Shown: piece by piece, positions 17,040 through 25,823 of the stretch
Position numbering within the stretch: position 1 is the first letter of the stretch
Layout: each line of letters begins with the position of its first letter
Assembly (NCBI RefSeq): GCF_900167445.1
Contig: NZ_FUZT01000011.1
Location: 1 to 64,000, forward strand
Source: Maledivibacter halophilus
GTDB lineage: Bacteria > Bacillota > Clostridia > Peptostreptococcales > Caminicellaceae
Length of the DNA stretch: 64,000 nt
Reading direction: 5' to 3'
Translations under genes and position numbers: made by a program
Notes under the pieces: generated by a model
What the model was told of the DNA's origin: nothing
Database searches by the model: none
Seen by the model: only the letters and a program-made list of their open reading frames with translations

Positions 17040-17696
17040 TTATCGTCCATAACCTTTAACAATTTCAATCAATCTATTATTTGACTTCTCAGATAAACCC
17101 AAATCTTCTATTTCCTCCATCAACATTTTTATAGAGCCGCACCCCTTGATATATCCATTTACATGAGCAGCTGAAGTTGAATTTATAAAATCATTAAAAT
17201 TTGAATACATAGAGCTGAATTCCTTCATTAATTCTCTAACTAATTGAAGATAGTACTTTTGATGATAATTTTCTGCTGGGAAAAACTTTATAAGTGGCAA
17301 AACTTCAGTACATAATTTTAAGTTTCCAGACTCTTCTTCTTTCTTTTTAGATTCATAAGCCTTTTTCTTTTCCTCTTCATTATTGTAAAAGATTATTGAC
17401 ATATATTGTCTCAGTGGTGGTTTATACTCTGGACTATGGCTTTTCCAAAAAATATCAAGAAGTTCTTCATATGAAATTATATCTGAATCATAATCTATTT
17501 GAACAGCTTCTGAATGGTCTCCTAAATCATGATAAGAAGGATTTTCCTTAGCTCCCCCTGAATAACCAACTCTTGTGCTAACTACACCTCTTGTAATCCC
17601 AAACTGGGCATCAGGACCCCAAAATCATCCCATTGCAAAGGTTGCTGTTTTAATATTTTGCCGTCTATTTAGATCTATAATAGGTAAATTGTTCAT
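17040..17696 (-). CDS. msrA: Peptide methionine sulfoxide reductase MsrA, selenoprotein (in-frame UGA at the catalytic position)
   Basis: Reduces methionine-S-sulfoxide in proteins. One frame runs from the ATG at 17696 (AAGGAGAAG upstream) to 17040, 218 residues, interrupted only by TGA at 17625-17627. That codon is residue 24 in TATFAMG-U-FWGPDAQFG, exactly the catalytic Cys of the MsrA GCFWG motif, so the UGA is best read as selenocysteine. The rest of the family sequence is intact: VSTRVGYSGG, NPSYHDLGDHSEAVQIDYD, LLDIFWKSH, RQYMSIIFYNNEE and FFPAENYHQKYYLQ. A Cys near the C-terminus (YIKGCG) could be the resolving residue. A Sec-containing MsrA is known from Alkaliphilus oremlandii. It lies 100 bp downstream of the glutathione-type genes in the same direction. 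Confidence 0.88.
17598..17624 (-). promoter_or_regulatory. Candidate bacterial SECIS element in msrA
   Basis: Directly after the UGA, 16 bases of spacer lead to a small hairpin CCCA-GTT-TGGG at 17598-17608, with G as first loop base. An alternative is TGGG-loop-CCCA one step upstream. Bacterial SECIS hairpins recruit SelB and usually lie within about 40 bases of the UGA, so position and loop fit. The structure is short and needs folding analysis. Confidence 0.45.
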
Positions 17697-17795
17697 ATAT
17701 TATCTTCTCCTTAATTTTTTATATTATATATTATTTTACCCATACATAGATAATCAACACTATCACTTAAAATAAATTTCAGATAAAATAATAAT

Positions 17796-19130
17796 TTAAT
17801 TTTCTTTTACAATAAAAGTAGGTAAAGTATAGCAATCATGGAGTCCAGAAATGATAGGATTTTTCCCTACCCTTGAATAGAGACCATATAACTTTTCATT
17901 ATACATGTAAATTCCTGTAATATTATTAAATTTACTTATCTTCACTTTACCATCAACAAATTCAACTAGATCACTTTGTCCAGGTGGATAATATTCTTGT
18001 ATTAAATAATCCTTCCCGTCACACTGTAAAAGCTTTTTTTCCCATTCTTCATCATTGAAATCTCTTCCAGAGTATACTCCTCTAGAAGCGTATAAATCAC
18101 TTGGCTTTAGAATGTAACTTTCTTTATTTTTTACTAGCTCTTTAATATCAAAATTTTCTTTTTTAAATTTAGCTGTAAATGGTATGTGTTCTTTTACAAA
18201 ATTTCTTTCATCATCAGTAAGAAATTCCAAGGTATAATTATCATGTAAAATCTCAAAGATAATCTTATTATGAATAATTTGGGATTTAATTGGCCCAATT
18301 ATACAAACTTTTCCTTCTTTTGCAGCCTCTATAAAATCAGGAATTTCATCTGCTCTTTCTAGTAAATCTCTTGTAACAAGTCTTCTATAGACAATATCAA
18401 TTTTTATATCATCTATGTAAAGCTTTCCATCTAAGTATTTTAAATCTCTAGGATCAACTATTCTTGCATTATATCCCTTACTCTCAAACCTCTCCTTAAA
18501 AATCTTAAACTCATTTGGACTAGCTTTATCAATAAAGTCAACAATTGCCACATTGGGGTTTTGTATGTTTTTATTAAACTCTTTAAAAATACTTATAGAT
18601 TCATTAACCCATGTATCAAAAAGCTCAAAGGATTTAATATCATATTCCTTTTCCATATCTTTAAAGGCTATAGATTCAGATAATATTCCTGTAAGCTCTC
18701 TATCCTCATTCATGGCCGATGATCCATCTGCATTCAACTCACAAAACTTAAAACTGCCATCTTCCTTATAAAAAATATCTATTCTAGCCATAGGAACTTT
18801 AGCATTATAACCATGTTCAATTAGAATTAAATCTTCTAGCTGTTTTGAAAAACCAAATTTTTCTCTGAAATTAGGATCTTCTATATATCTATCTATAATT
18901 TTTCTAAGAATTTTCATCAAAGTAGAACTGATTCTTTTAAATACTTGAAGGTCCTCTTCCGTATAAAATTTAGGCATATACAAAAACGGAACTGGCTGTC
19001 CTTTATACCTGGCCGTAGAGTTTTTTACTTTCTTTATAGCTTCTAAGTAATCTTTATAGCATATTTCTTCTTTTTCTTTAATAATATCAATATATTGTTT
19101 ATCTAAATCTAATCGGTTCAAAACTTTCAC
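17796..19130 (-). CDS. Circularly permuted ATP-grasp ligase (glutathionylspermidine synthase-like), probable glutathione-synthetase analogue
   Basis: A 444-residue cytoplasmic protein. The region ARIDIFYKEDGSFKFCELNADGSSAMNEDREL is characteristic of permuted ATP-grasp proteins, and later blocks SYILKPSDLYASRGVYSG and YLIQEYYPPGQSD supply nucleotide and metal ligands. It joins an amine or carboxylate with ATP; the exact substrate is not visible. Its GTG start overlaps the TGA of the glutamate-cysteine ligase gene by 4 bp (GTGA), a sign of translational coupling. That suggests it adds the second residue to gamma-glutamylcysteine, making glutathione or a related thiol. Confidence 0.75.
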   Translation of the reverse strand: MKVLNRLDLDKQYIDIIKEKEEICYKDYLEAIKKVKNSTARYKGQPVPFLYMPKFYTEEDLQVFKRISSTLMKILRKIIDRYIEDPNFREKFGFSKQLEDLILIEHGYNAKVPMARIDIFYKEDGSFKFCELNADGSSAMNEDRELTGILSESIAFKDMEKEYDIKSFELFDTWVNESISIFKEFNKNIQNPNVAIVDFIDKASPNEFKIFKERFESKGYNARIVDPRDLKYLDGKLYIDDIKIDIVYRRLVTRDLLERADEIPDFIEAAKEGKVCIIGPIKSQIIHNKIIFEILHDNYTLEFLTDDERNFVKEHIPFTAKFKKENFDIKELVKNKESYILKPSDLYASRGVYSGRDFNDEEWEKKLLQCDGKDYLIQEYYPPGQSDLVEFVDGKVKISKFNNITGIYMYNEKLYGLYSRVGKNPIISGLHDCYTLPTFIVKEN

Positions 19131-20440
19131 TTCCTTAATAATATATTATTTAAAATACACTTTTCTAAAGCCAATTTTTTTCCTAAATGAAGATTATTTT
19201 TTATTTGAAGAGATAGGGTGATTTCATTATAAAGGAACTCTTTAAGGGGAAGAAGATATTTACTTTCTTTATCCTCTAGTCCTTTTTCTGCAATATAGAT
19301 AATTTCCTTACAAATACTAATTAAACTTTGATTTCCTATTATTGCATCCTTTCCCATTTCAATAATATCCTTTTTAATATCTTTAACCTTATCATTAGTT
19401 AAAAAACTAAATTTTTCATATAAGTAATTTAAATTTTCTTCATCATATAAAAGACCCTTCCAAAGTGCTATTGCCGCAATATTTAGAGGATATGGCAGAG
19501 AATCAGCCATCCTAATCTCAATGAAATTTTTTGTTCTTACATCTGGGAAATACATTGTCATAACATGTTCTAGTTCTTCCCTTGAAAAATCATCGGGATA
19601 ATAAAGCTCTTTAAACAATTTATCTTTGGTAAATTCAAATTCATTATTTCTTTTTATAAATATTGGCGGTGCGTTTAAAATATAATTTGCATAATCTTCA
19701 TACCCAAAGACTTTATCTAAGGAATTTGGAACTAGCATAGATCTGTCATCGTCACAATTATTCCATATATGCACTCTTAATATGTTTTTATCCCAAATAT
19801 CTCCTTCAAAGAAAGGTGCATTATCAAACATATAGGAAATAATGGGTGATAATGTATTAGCAACTCTAAACTTCTTGATATAATCTTCTTCATCTTTATA
19901 GTCAACTGTTACCTGCAGGGAAGCTGTTCCCTTCATCATATTATGGGCAAGCTTACCCCTTGTTTTGAAATACTCTGACATGTATTTATATCTATTTTTA
20001 GGAATAAAAGGAATCTCTTTTATCTTGCTTTGAGGATGATATCCAAGGGCTATTATTAGTTGATTTTTAGCATCTAAAATGGGAATTACATCATCTAAAA
20101 AATTTAAATATTCATTTTCAATCTCTTCAATATTTTTACAGGGTCTCGTACTAAGCTCTATTTGGGCTCCAGGTTCAAGGGTAATATTACTGCCATTTTT
20201 AGTCAAACCCATTAAATGATTTTCTTCATACTTGCCTTCCCATCCTTTGCTCAAAAGCTCTTTTAATGTAGATTCAACTCCTTTGTCACCATAATAAGAT
20301 ATAGTTTCTAATGTTTCTTTATTTACAATAAAATGCTCAAACTCACTACCTATTTTAAATTTTTCTCTATTTTTTTCACTTTCTCTAAAATAACTTACAA
20401 TTTTATCTTTTTGATAATTTAATTCATTATCATTATTCAA
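19127..20440 (-). CDS. gshA: Glutamate-cysteine ligase (GCS2/plant-type)
   Basis: Makes gamma-glutamylcysteine from Glu, Cys and ATP. The 437-residue protein carries KIGSEFEHFIVN (metal-binding GxExE-type start), LTKNGSNITLEPGAQIELSTRP (substrate loop), NMMKGTASLQVTVDY and TKNFIEIRMADSLPYPLN, all typical of the GCS2/EgtA-type ligases. The start is TTG after GAGGAGG. It is the middle gene of a tight set: 22 bp after the MBL-fold gene and overlapping the ATP-grasp gene. Dedicated thiol synthesis is patchy in Clostridia. Confidence 0.87.
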   Translation of the reverse strand: MNNDNELNYQKDKIVSYFRESEKNREKFKIGSEFEHFIVNKETLETISYYGDKGVESTLKELLSKGWEGKYEENHLMGLTKNGSNITLEPGAQIELSTRPCKNIEEIENEYLNFLDDVIPILDAKNQLIIALGYHPQSKIKEIPFIPKNRYKYMSEYFKTRGKLAHNMMKGTASLQVTVDYKDEEDYIKKFRVANTLSPIISYMFDNAPFFEGDIWDKNILRVHIWNNCDDDRSMLVPNSLDKVFGYEDYANYILNAPPIFIKRNNEFEFTKDKLFKELYYPDDFSREELEHVMTMYFPDVRTKNFIEIRMADSLPYPLNIAAIALWKGLLYDEENLNYLYEKFSFLTNDKVKDIKKDIIEMGKDAIIGNQSLISICKEIIYIAEKGLEDKESKYLLPLKEFLYNEITLSLQIKNNLHLGKKLALEKCILNNILLRK

Positions 20441-20462
20441 TTATATTCCTCCTCTATCTTTA

Positions 20463-21161
20463 TCAGATTATATGTTTAGAATCAATATTAAACTCTTGCC
20501 CTTTTCTATTAATTTCTAATATCTTTGTATCATAAGAATTAAGTTTATCTTTAATTTTCTCGGTAATATAAAAGTCATGTCCAAAATGCATAGGTATCAA
20601 AATCTTTGGATTTACTCTTTGAACAAAGTACTTAGCAGAAAGATAATAATACTCATCAAGTCTTGGGTCAACAGGCACAAAGGCTATATTAATCTGTTGT
20701 CCTATTAATTTATCCACTTCAAACTTAAAATCTCTTTCTTCCTTTTTCTGTTCTTCTATTGAATCATTTTTCCAATGCCACCAATTCAAATCGCCAGCAT
20801 GAAAAACATTAATTCCATTAATATTAACAAGAAAAGATATTCCACTATCGGTTGATCCAAAACTTTGAATTTTCAAATTATCAACCTTCAAAGTTTTATA
20901 TTTATCCATAAAATTATAATTATGCTTAATTTTTTTTACCTTTATATCATTGCCAAGGAAATATTGTATACCAGGATTTGTTTTTTCCCAATCAAAAATG
21001 CAGGTAGAAAAGTGATCCGAATGACTATGACTCACAAATACATAAACATTGTCCTCCACAGAAAAATATTTATCTGTATCGTGATCTATGGAATCAAATA
21101 CTAAAACAGTGTCATCAAGTCTTATTATAAACCCGCTATGAAAAATGTGAATAATTTTCAA
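20463..21161 (-). CDS. MBL-fold metallohydrolase (UlaG-like)
   Basis: A 232-residue metallo-beta-lactamase-fold protein with FVSHSHSDHFS (HxHxDH), INVFHAGDLNWWHW (His/Asp ligands) and a C-terminal LIPMHFGHDFY. These fit a binuclear metal hydrolase of the lactonase/UlaG class. The substrate is unknown. As the first gene before gshA, separated by 22 bp, it may act on a thiol conjugate or thioester (inference from context). The start is TTG with AAAGGAGG upstream. Confidence 0.85.
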   Translation of the reverse strand: MKIIHIFHSGFIIRLDDTVLVFDSIDHDTDKYFSVEDNVYVFVSHSHSDHFSTCIFDWEKTNPGIQYFLGNDIKVKKIKHNYNFMDKYKTLKVDNLKIQSFGSTDSGISFLVNINGINVFHAGDLNWWHWKNDSIEEQKKEERDFKFEVDKLIGQQINIAFVPVDPRLDEYYYLSAKYFVQRVNPKILIPMHFGHDFYITEKIKDKLNSYDTKILEINRKGQEFNIDSKHII

Positions 21162-21233
21162 TTTAAATTCCTCCTTTAAAGTTTATCTATATTTGAAATT
21201 AACTATAAGTAAGATGGAAATTCATATTAAGCA

Positions 21234-21264
21234 TATATAGATATTCTAGTAAAATAGTTAATTT
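21234..21264. repeat. Family B repeat end, solitary copy
   Basis: Reads TATATAGATATTCTAGTAAA and on to TTAATTT, differing at about three positions from the family B left end at 61842. A degenerate family A-like end (GTAATTATGTAATTTC) follows near 21277-21295. Both lie upstream of the MBL-fold gene. Confidence 0.5.
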
Positions 21265-21392
21265 AAGATAGTTGTATAAAGTAATTATGTAATTTCTTAA
21301 ATCAAATATTTTGTCTTCTCTCATTTATATTTATTTTATTATATAACTATACCCTTTTTTTCTTTTTTTTATCTTATATATTGATATTTAAG

Positions 21393-21420
21393 CAAAAAAA
21401 AAGTGCCTTAAAGACACTTT
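21393..21420 (-). terminator. Terminator of the proline-rich protein gene
   Basis: Stem AAAGTGTCT / AGGCACTTT (one G-U pair) with a 3-base loop, then nine T on the minus strand. Confidence 0.85.
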
Positions 21421-21428
21421 GATTATAT

Positions 21429-21806
21429 TTATTGACAAATAAAAGATTCAATATTTCTAAGATCTGTCCCAAAGTAAACCCACCTAAATCCTATCCATCT
21501 AAATCCAGAAACTGATCTGCGTCCTACATAGGTTAAATATGACCAAAATTCCTGACCATTTTCCAACCATAAATAAGTATATCTATATCTGCATCGTCTT
21601 ATGGCTCCTGGATCCACAGCTCTAATCCCTGGAGCCCTCTCGGGAGTATACGACGGTGGTCTGCCAGGGGGCATTGATGCATCTGAAGGCCCTCCCGGTC
21701 CAACTGGTGGCATTCCTGGTCCTCCAATAGGTGGTCTAAAAGTAGGTCCCGGTTGAAATAAAAATGGTGGTCCACCAAAGGGTGGCCTAGGAAATCTATA
21801 TAACAT
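21429..21806 (-). CDS. Proline/glycine-rich protein with conserved aromatic tail, probable spore coat or surface protein
   Basis: Residues 1-60 are low-complexity Pro/Gly (PRPPFGGPPF, GGPGMPPVGPGG). Residues about 68-125 form a compact domain rich in Arg, Trp and Tyr (RYRYTYLWLENGQEFWSYLT, GRRSVSGFRWIGFRWVYFG). No signal peptide. Similar Pro-rich heads with a Trp/Tyr tail occur in clostridial spore-surface proteins, but I cannot name the family. GAGGTGATT precedes the ATG and a strong terminator follows. A second frame over the first 70 codons is a by-product of the repeats. Confidence 0.7.
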   Translation of the reverse strand: MLYRFPRPPFGGPPFLFQPGPTFRPPIGGPGMPPVGPGGPSDASMPPGRPPSYTPERAPGIRAVDPGAIRRCRYRYTYLWLENGQEFWSYLTYVGRRSVSGFRWIGFRWVYFGTDLRNIESFICQ

Positions 21807-21916
21807 TCTACAATCACCTCATCTAAAGATAACTAATATTAGAATTTATAATGTCTAAATTTAGTTATCTTTAATTAAATATTATGTTCAAAACCCGTAT
21901 TACATAATATTCTCAA

Positions 21917-22030
21917 AAGAAGGAAATTGTGAATAGTATTATTTATATTATTTCTAAAGTTTAAAACAGTTTATTAAACACTATATAGAATATATGGTTT
22001 TATCAGAAGGTAATTATGTAATTTGCTTAA
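21917..22030. repeat. Family A repeat, degenerate copy
   Basis: The right end GGTAATTATGTAATTTGCTT resembles the family A end and overlaps the stop codon of the chemotaxis receptor at 22027. The segment CTATATAGAATATATGGTTTT inside matches the right half of other copies. The left end (GAAGGAAATTGTGAATA) is weak. Confidence 0.55.
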
Positions 22031-23991
22031 ATATTAAATTTTTGAATTGAGTTTTGTAATTCAATTGATATATCAGCAAGTTGTTCAGCAGATGCAGCAA
22101 GCTGCTGTAGTGCAGCTGTTTGTTCTTCAGTAGAAGCCGCCACTTCTTCAGTTGCAGCAGCATTTTCTTGCGTAATACTAGAAATATTTTCAATATTTTC
22201 TCCAACTGAAAGGGAGCTTTTATTTAAGATTTCGCAGGCCTCAGCTGCTTGTTTTGTATCCTTTGTAATAGTTTCTACTGCCTTTAATACATTATTAAAT
22301 ACCTCAGCTGTTTGTTCAACTGCCTTTTCCTGATCCATTACAATATTCTCCGTATTCTTCATTTCTTTAACAACCTTGTCTACATCCACCTGTATTTCAT
22401 TTATAAGTTCACTAATATTTGAGCTTGCTTTACCTGATTCTTCGGCTAATTTTCTCACTTCATCAGCAACTACTGCAAAACCTCTACCTTGATCTCCTGC
22501 TCTAGCTGCTTCAATAGCTGCATTAAGTGCAAGCAAATTAGTTTGTTCTGCAATATTACTTATTAATTCTACTATCTGACCTATTTGTCCTGATTTATTT
22601 GACAATTCCAAAACTTCATTTCCAACGTTTATTGTGGCTTCTTTACTTTCCAACATTTTATTTTTTTGATATTCAATTATTTTGATTCCTTCATCAACTG
22701 TCTCCTTTGCTTTAATTGTAAGATTTTGAGAATTGTTTGCACCATCCCGCACCTGTCCTATGCCTTGAATTAATTCATTTACCATATTACTTCCCTTTGC
22801 AGTAGATTGAGCTTGTTCTGTAGCACCCTTTGCCACTTCAGAAATAGTTTGGGCCACTTGTTCAGATACTTTACTAGCCTCTTCTGTTGAAGCTTTCATC
22901 TGCTGAGAAGTAGATGCCACACTAATTCCCATCTCATTCACATTTTCTAACAGTTTTTTCATATTTTCAATCATATTATTAAAATTTTTAGCAAGTGTGC
23001 CTATTTCATCATTACTTTTTAAATCTACTTTAACTTTAAGATTACCTGCAGCTACTTTCTTAGTAATATTAGCCATTTCTACAATAGGTTTAATACTTTT
23101 ACTAACAATAAAAAATATCATTCCACCAATTAAAATTACAGCCACAAAGCCTATTAACATTACTATATACCTTAATATAGTTACATTGTGAGTTATTTCC
23201 TTATAATCTGCTATCATTGCTATAGACCAGTTTATAGAATGAAGAGGGGCATAAACAGCTATTTTCCTCTCTTTTCCTTCCTCATAATTATCTTTCCCAG
23301 CTTCACCTTCTATCATTTTCTTTGTTATATCTACTAAACCCTGATTATCACTTTTTGTGAAATTTTCATTTAAAATATAATCCTTGTTTTTATGGGCTAT
23401 AATTGTACCATTTTTATCAATCATATAGGCATATCCATTATCTCCTAATTTTTCTGAATTTATAGTATCTGTTATATTCGATAAATTTATTGTTGCTGCC
23501 ATCAACCCAACAATACTGTTATTCTCTTTAATAGGTGCTGCAACTACTATTACTGGATTCCCACTTGATTTTGATATTACAGGCTCTGAGACTACAACTC
23601 TATCCATCATTGCCTTAGAAAAATAATCTCTATCCTTTACATTACCTTTCTCTCCATTGATTCCATGATAATTTCCATTTAAATCCGAAATAAAAGCTAA
23701 TTCAAAATCTTGAAACAATTCTTTTTTCTGGGAAGCTAGTTCTTCAAAACTGCTATAATCCAGTGTTCTTGCTTCTTCCATTAAAGCAAATAATTTCACC
23801 TTTTCCTCCCATTCATGAATCTTTTCATCTGAAAAATTTACAAGTTTACTAACCTTGCTTTCTGCTATTTTCTCAACATCGTCAAGAATTATTCTTTTAG
23901 CTTGAAAATATGTTGTTCCAGCAATACCTAATATTCCAATTACAGCAAATATTAATACAGGTATCATTATTTTGTACTTTAAACTTTTCAA
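22027..23991 (-). CDS. Methyl-accepting chemotaxis protein with dCache sensor domain
   Basis: Membrane receptor of 654 residues feeding CheA/CheW. A membrane segment near residues 7-27 is followed by an extracellular Cache-type sensor (about 35-265, with [20 protein letters not shown] and [16 protein letters not shown]), a second membrane segment near 275-298, a HAMP domain and a long coiled coil. The signalling tip is [19 protein letters not shown] followed by [18 protein letters not shown]. The ligand may be an amino or organic acid, as for many Cache receptors. The start is TTG with GAGGGGG upstream. No che genes are adjacent. Paired Spo0A-like boxes lie about 60-90 bp upstream. Confidence 0.95.
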   Translation of the reverse strand: MKSLKYKIMIPVLIFAVIGILGIAGTTYFQAKRIILDDVEKIAESKVSKLVNFSDEKIHEWEEKVKLFALMEEARTLDYSSFEELASQKKELFQDFELAFISDLNGNYHGINGEKGNVKDRDYFSKAMMDRVVVSEPVISKSSGNPVIVVAAPIKENNSIVGLMAATINLSNITDTINSEKLGDNGYAYMIDKNGTIIAHKNKDYILNENFTKSDNQGLVDITKKMIEGEAGKDNYEEGKERKIAVYAPLHSINWSIAMIADYKEITHNVTILRYIVMLIGFVAVILIGGMIFFIVSKSIKPIVEMANITKKVAAGNLKVKVDLKSNDEIGTLAKNFNNMIENMKKLLENVNEMGISVASTSQQMKASTEEASKVSEQVAQTISEVAKGATEQAQSTAKGSNMVNELIQGIGQVRDGANNSQNLTIKAKETVDEGIKIIEYQKNKMLESKEATINVGNEVLELSNKSGQIGQIVELISNIAEQTNLLALNAAIEAARAGDQGRGFAVVADEVRKLAEESGKASSNISELINEIQVDVDKVVKEMKNTENIVMDQEKAVEQTAEVFNNVLKAVETITKDTKQAAEACEILNKSSLSVGENIENISSITQENAAATEEVAASTEEQTAALQQLAASAEQLADISIELQNSIQKFNI

Positions 23992-24044
23992 AATTTAACC
24001 CCCTCAATAAAATATGTATTAGTAAAAATACTACTAAATATATT

Positions 24045-24083
24045 TTCGACAAATTTCGATGTTTTCCTTAACGTTTTGTCGAA
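24045..24083. promoter_or_regulatory. Candidate pair of Spo0A boxes upstream of the chemotaxis receptor
   Basis: TTCGACA at 24045-24051 and TGTCGAA at 24077-24083 are inverted copies of the TGTCGAA 0A-box consensus, 25 bp apart, inside the longer inverted repeat TTTCGACAAA...TTTGTCGAA. They sit 54-92 bp before the TTG start. No strong promoter is obvious between them and the gene. Confidence 0.45.
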
Positions 24084-24241
24084 TTTTTTAAAAATTAACA
24101 ATATATTAATATTTCCTTTAATATATTCTACCTTTATATATTACAAGAGGTTAATTTATCAAAAAATAAGAAAATAGCCTTTGAAATACTTTAAGACTAT
24201 TTTCCTGTTCTAATAATTTATTATTTTTAAACTCCGTATAT

Positions 24242-24988
24242 TTAAAGCTTATTTATAATGCTAGCACTGTATGCGGCTCCAAATCCATTGTCTATATTTA
24301 CCACACTTACTCCGCTTGCACAGCTATTGAGCATAGTTAGAAGTGATGATAAACCTCCAAAATTGGCACCATACCCTACACTTGTAGGTACTGCAATAAT
24401 AGGTTTATCTACTAATCCACCTAGAACACTGGCCAGAGCTCCTTCCATTCCTGCCACAACTATTATAACCTTTGCTCCCCTAATCAGATCAAGCTTAGCT
24501 AATAATCTATGTATCCCCGCAACTCCAACATCTACAATCTTTATTACCTTATTCCCCATAGCACGTGCAGTTTCATATGCTTCTTCTACTACAGGTAGAT
24601 CCGATGTTCCAGCAGACACTATTGCAATATAGCTTTCAGTATATTTTTCTTTTTCTTTTTTGATAGTAATAATTCTCCCTAATTCATTATAATTTGCATC
24701 TTCACATATACTTTTTACAGCTCTATACATTTCTTTATTAGCACGGGTAGCAATTATATTCTTTTCTTTAGTCAACATGAACTCCACTATTCCTTTTACT
24801 TGTTCAACAGTTTTTCCTTCACAATATATGACTTCAGGATGGCCTACCCTCAGTTCTCTATGATTATCTATTGTGGCAAATCCCAGTTCTCTAAAGGGAA
24901 GATCTTTAAGCTTTTTAAGGGCTTTATCTATTCCTACCTCTCCAGACTTAACGCCTTCTAATAGCTTTTTCATATCTTCAGAATTCAT
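24242..24988 (-). CDS. larB: Nickel-pincer cofactor biosynthesis protein LarB
   Basis: Carboxylates and hydrolyses nicotinic acid adenine dinucleotide, the first step to the nickel-pincer nucleotide cofactor. The 248-residue protein has a PurE-like C-terminal domain (IAIVSAGTSDLPVVEEAYETA, VGVAGIHRLLAKL, VAGMEGALASVLGGL, VPTSVGYGANFGGLSSLL) and an N-terminal helical region with HPEVIYCEGKT. It is the last gene of larC-larE-larB, 30 bp after larE, with GGAGGA before the ATG. Confidence 0.95.
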   Translation of the reverse strand: MNSEDMKKLLEGVKSGEVGIDKALKKLKDLPFRELGFATIDNHRELRVGHPEVIYCEGKTVEQVKGIVEFMLTKEKNIIATRANKEMYRAVKSICEDANYNELGRIITIKKEKEKYTESYIAIVSAGTSDLPVVEEAYETARAMGNKVIKIVDVGVAGIHRLLAKLDLIRGAKVIIVVAGMEGALASVLGGLVDKPIIAVPTSVGYGANFGGLSSLLTMLNSCASGVSVVNIDNGFGAAYSASIINKL

Positions 24989-25018
24989 TGGAGTTCCTCC
25001 TCGCAGTTTATCATTTGT

Positions 25019-25822
25019 TTATTTCTCTATTGTCTCATTGAAGCTCCCTGTTCTATAGCCTTCCATGTCTAAGGATACATACTTAAACCCAAGCTCCTTA
25101 AGGCTTTTTGAAATATTATCCATAAGTTTTTCATCAAATAATTTTTTTCTTTCTTCTTTTTTCACTTCTATTCTAGCCAAATCCCCATGGGTTCTTACCC
25201 TCACAGCTCTAAATCCTATACTCATTAAATACTTTTCGGCCTTCTCAATTTTTTCAAATTCCTGGGTCTTTAGTTCCTCTCCATAGGGTATCCTAGTAAG
25301 AAGACATGCATATGCTGGTTTATCCCATGTTTTCAATTTAAGCTTTTTTGAAAGCTCCCTTATTTCCTTTTTAGTCAATTTACATTCCATTAAAGGACTT
25401 TCAATATTAAGTTCATTTAAAGCCACCAGTCCAGGTCTATAATCCTTTGTATCATCAAAGTTTGAACCATCAATTACATGTTTATATCCTTCCTTTAGGG
25501 CAATATCCTTAATTCTGGTAAAAATAAATTTTTTACATAAATAGCATCTATTCTGGGGGTTATTTCTTATTTCCAGGCTTATTGGTACTTCTATAATATC
25601 ATGATTAACACCAATTTCATTTGCAAGCTCCCTTGCTTCCTTTATTTCCCACTTAGGTATATATGGTGAAGCTATTGTAATAGCCTTCATATTATTACCT
25701 AATGCCTCTTTAGCAGCCGCAAGTAAAAATGTACTATCAACTCCCCCTGAAAAGGCAATCAAAACACTTTCAAGATTCTTAAGATATCGTATGAGGTTAG
25801 AATATTTAGTATTAATGTTCAT
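25019..25822 (-). CDS. larE: ATP-dependent sulfurtransferase LarE (nickel-pincer cofactor synthesis)
   Basis: Adenylates and sulfurates the LarB product. The PP-loop SGGVDSTFLL is at residues 25-34, and further family blocks are SNFDDTKDYRPGL and KPAYACLLTRIPYGE. Cys173 in that last block corresponds to the sacrificial Cys of Lactobacillus LarE; a CYLC pair near residue 93 is also present. It is 267 residues. The ATG is 1 bp from the larC2 stop, so the two are translationally coupled. Confidence 0.94.
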   Translation of the reverse strand: MNINTKYSNLIRYLKNLESVLIAFSGGVDSTFLLAAAKEALGNNMKAITIASPYIPKWEIKEARELANEIGVNHDIIEVPISLEIRNNPQNRCYLCKKFIFTRIKDIALKEGYKHVIDGSNFDDTKDYRPGLVALNELNIESPLMECKLTKKEIRELSKKLKLKTWDKPAYACLLTRIPYGEELKTQEFEKIEKAEKYLMSIGFRAVRVRTHGDLARIEVKKEERKKLFDEKLMDNISKSLKELGFKYVSLDMEGYRTGSFNETIEK

Positions 25823-25823
25823 T

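Noticed and set aside
17040..17402. A separate 120-aa protein starting MSIIFYNNEEE, or an msrA pseudogene
   Set aside because: The ATG at 17402 is an internal Met of MsrA. The upstream half is in the same frame and intact except for one UGA at the exact Sec/Cys position.
21599..21817. A 72-aa open frame on the minus strand in another register
   Set aside because: A by-product of the Pro/Gly-rich repeat codons of the 125-aa protein; its composition (RxLLLD repeats) is artefactual.
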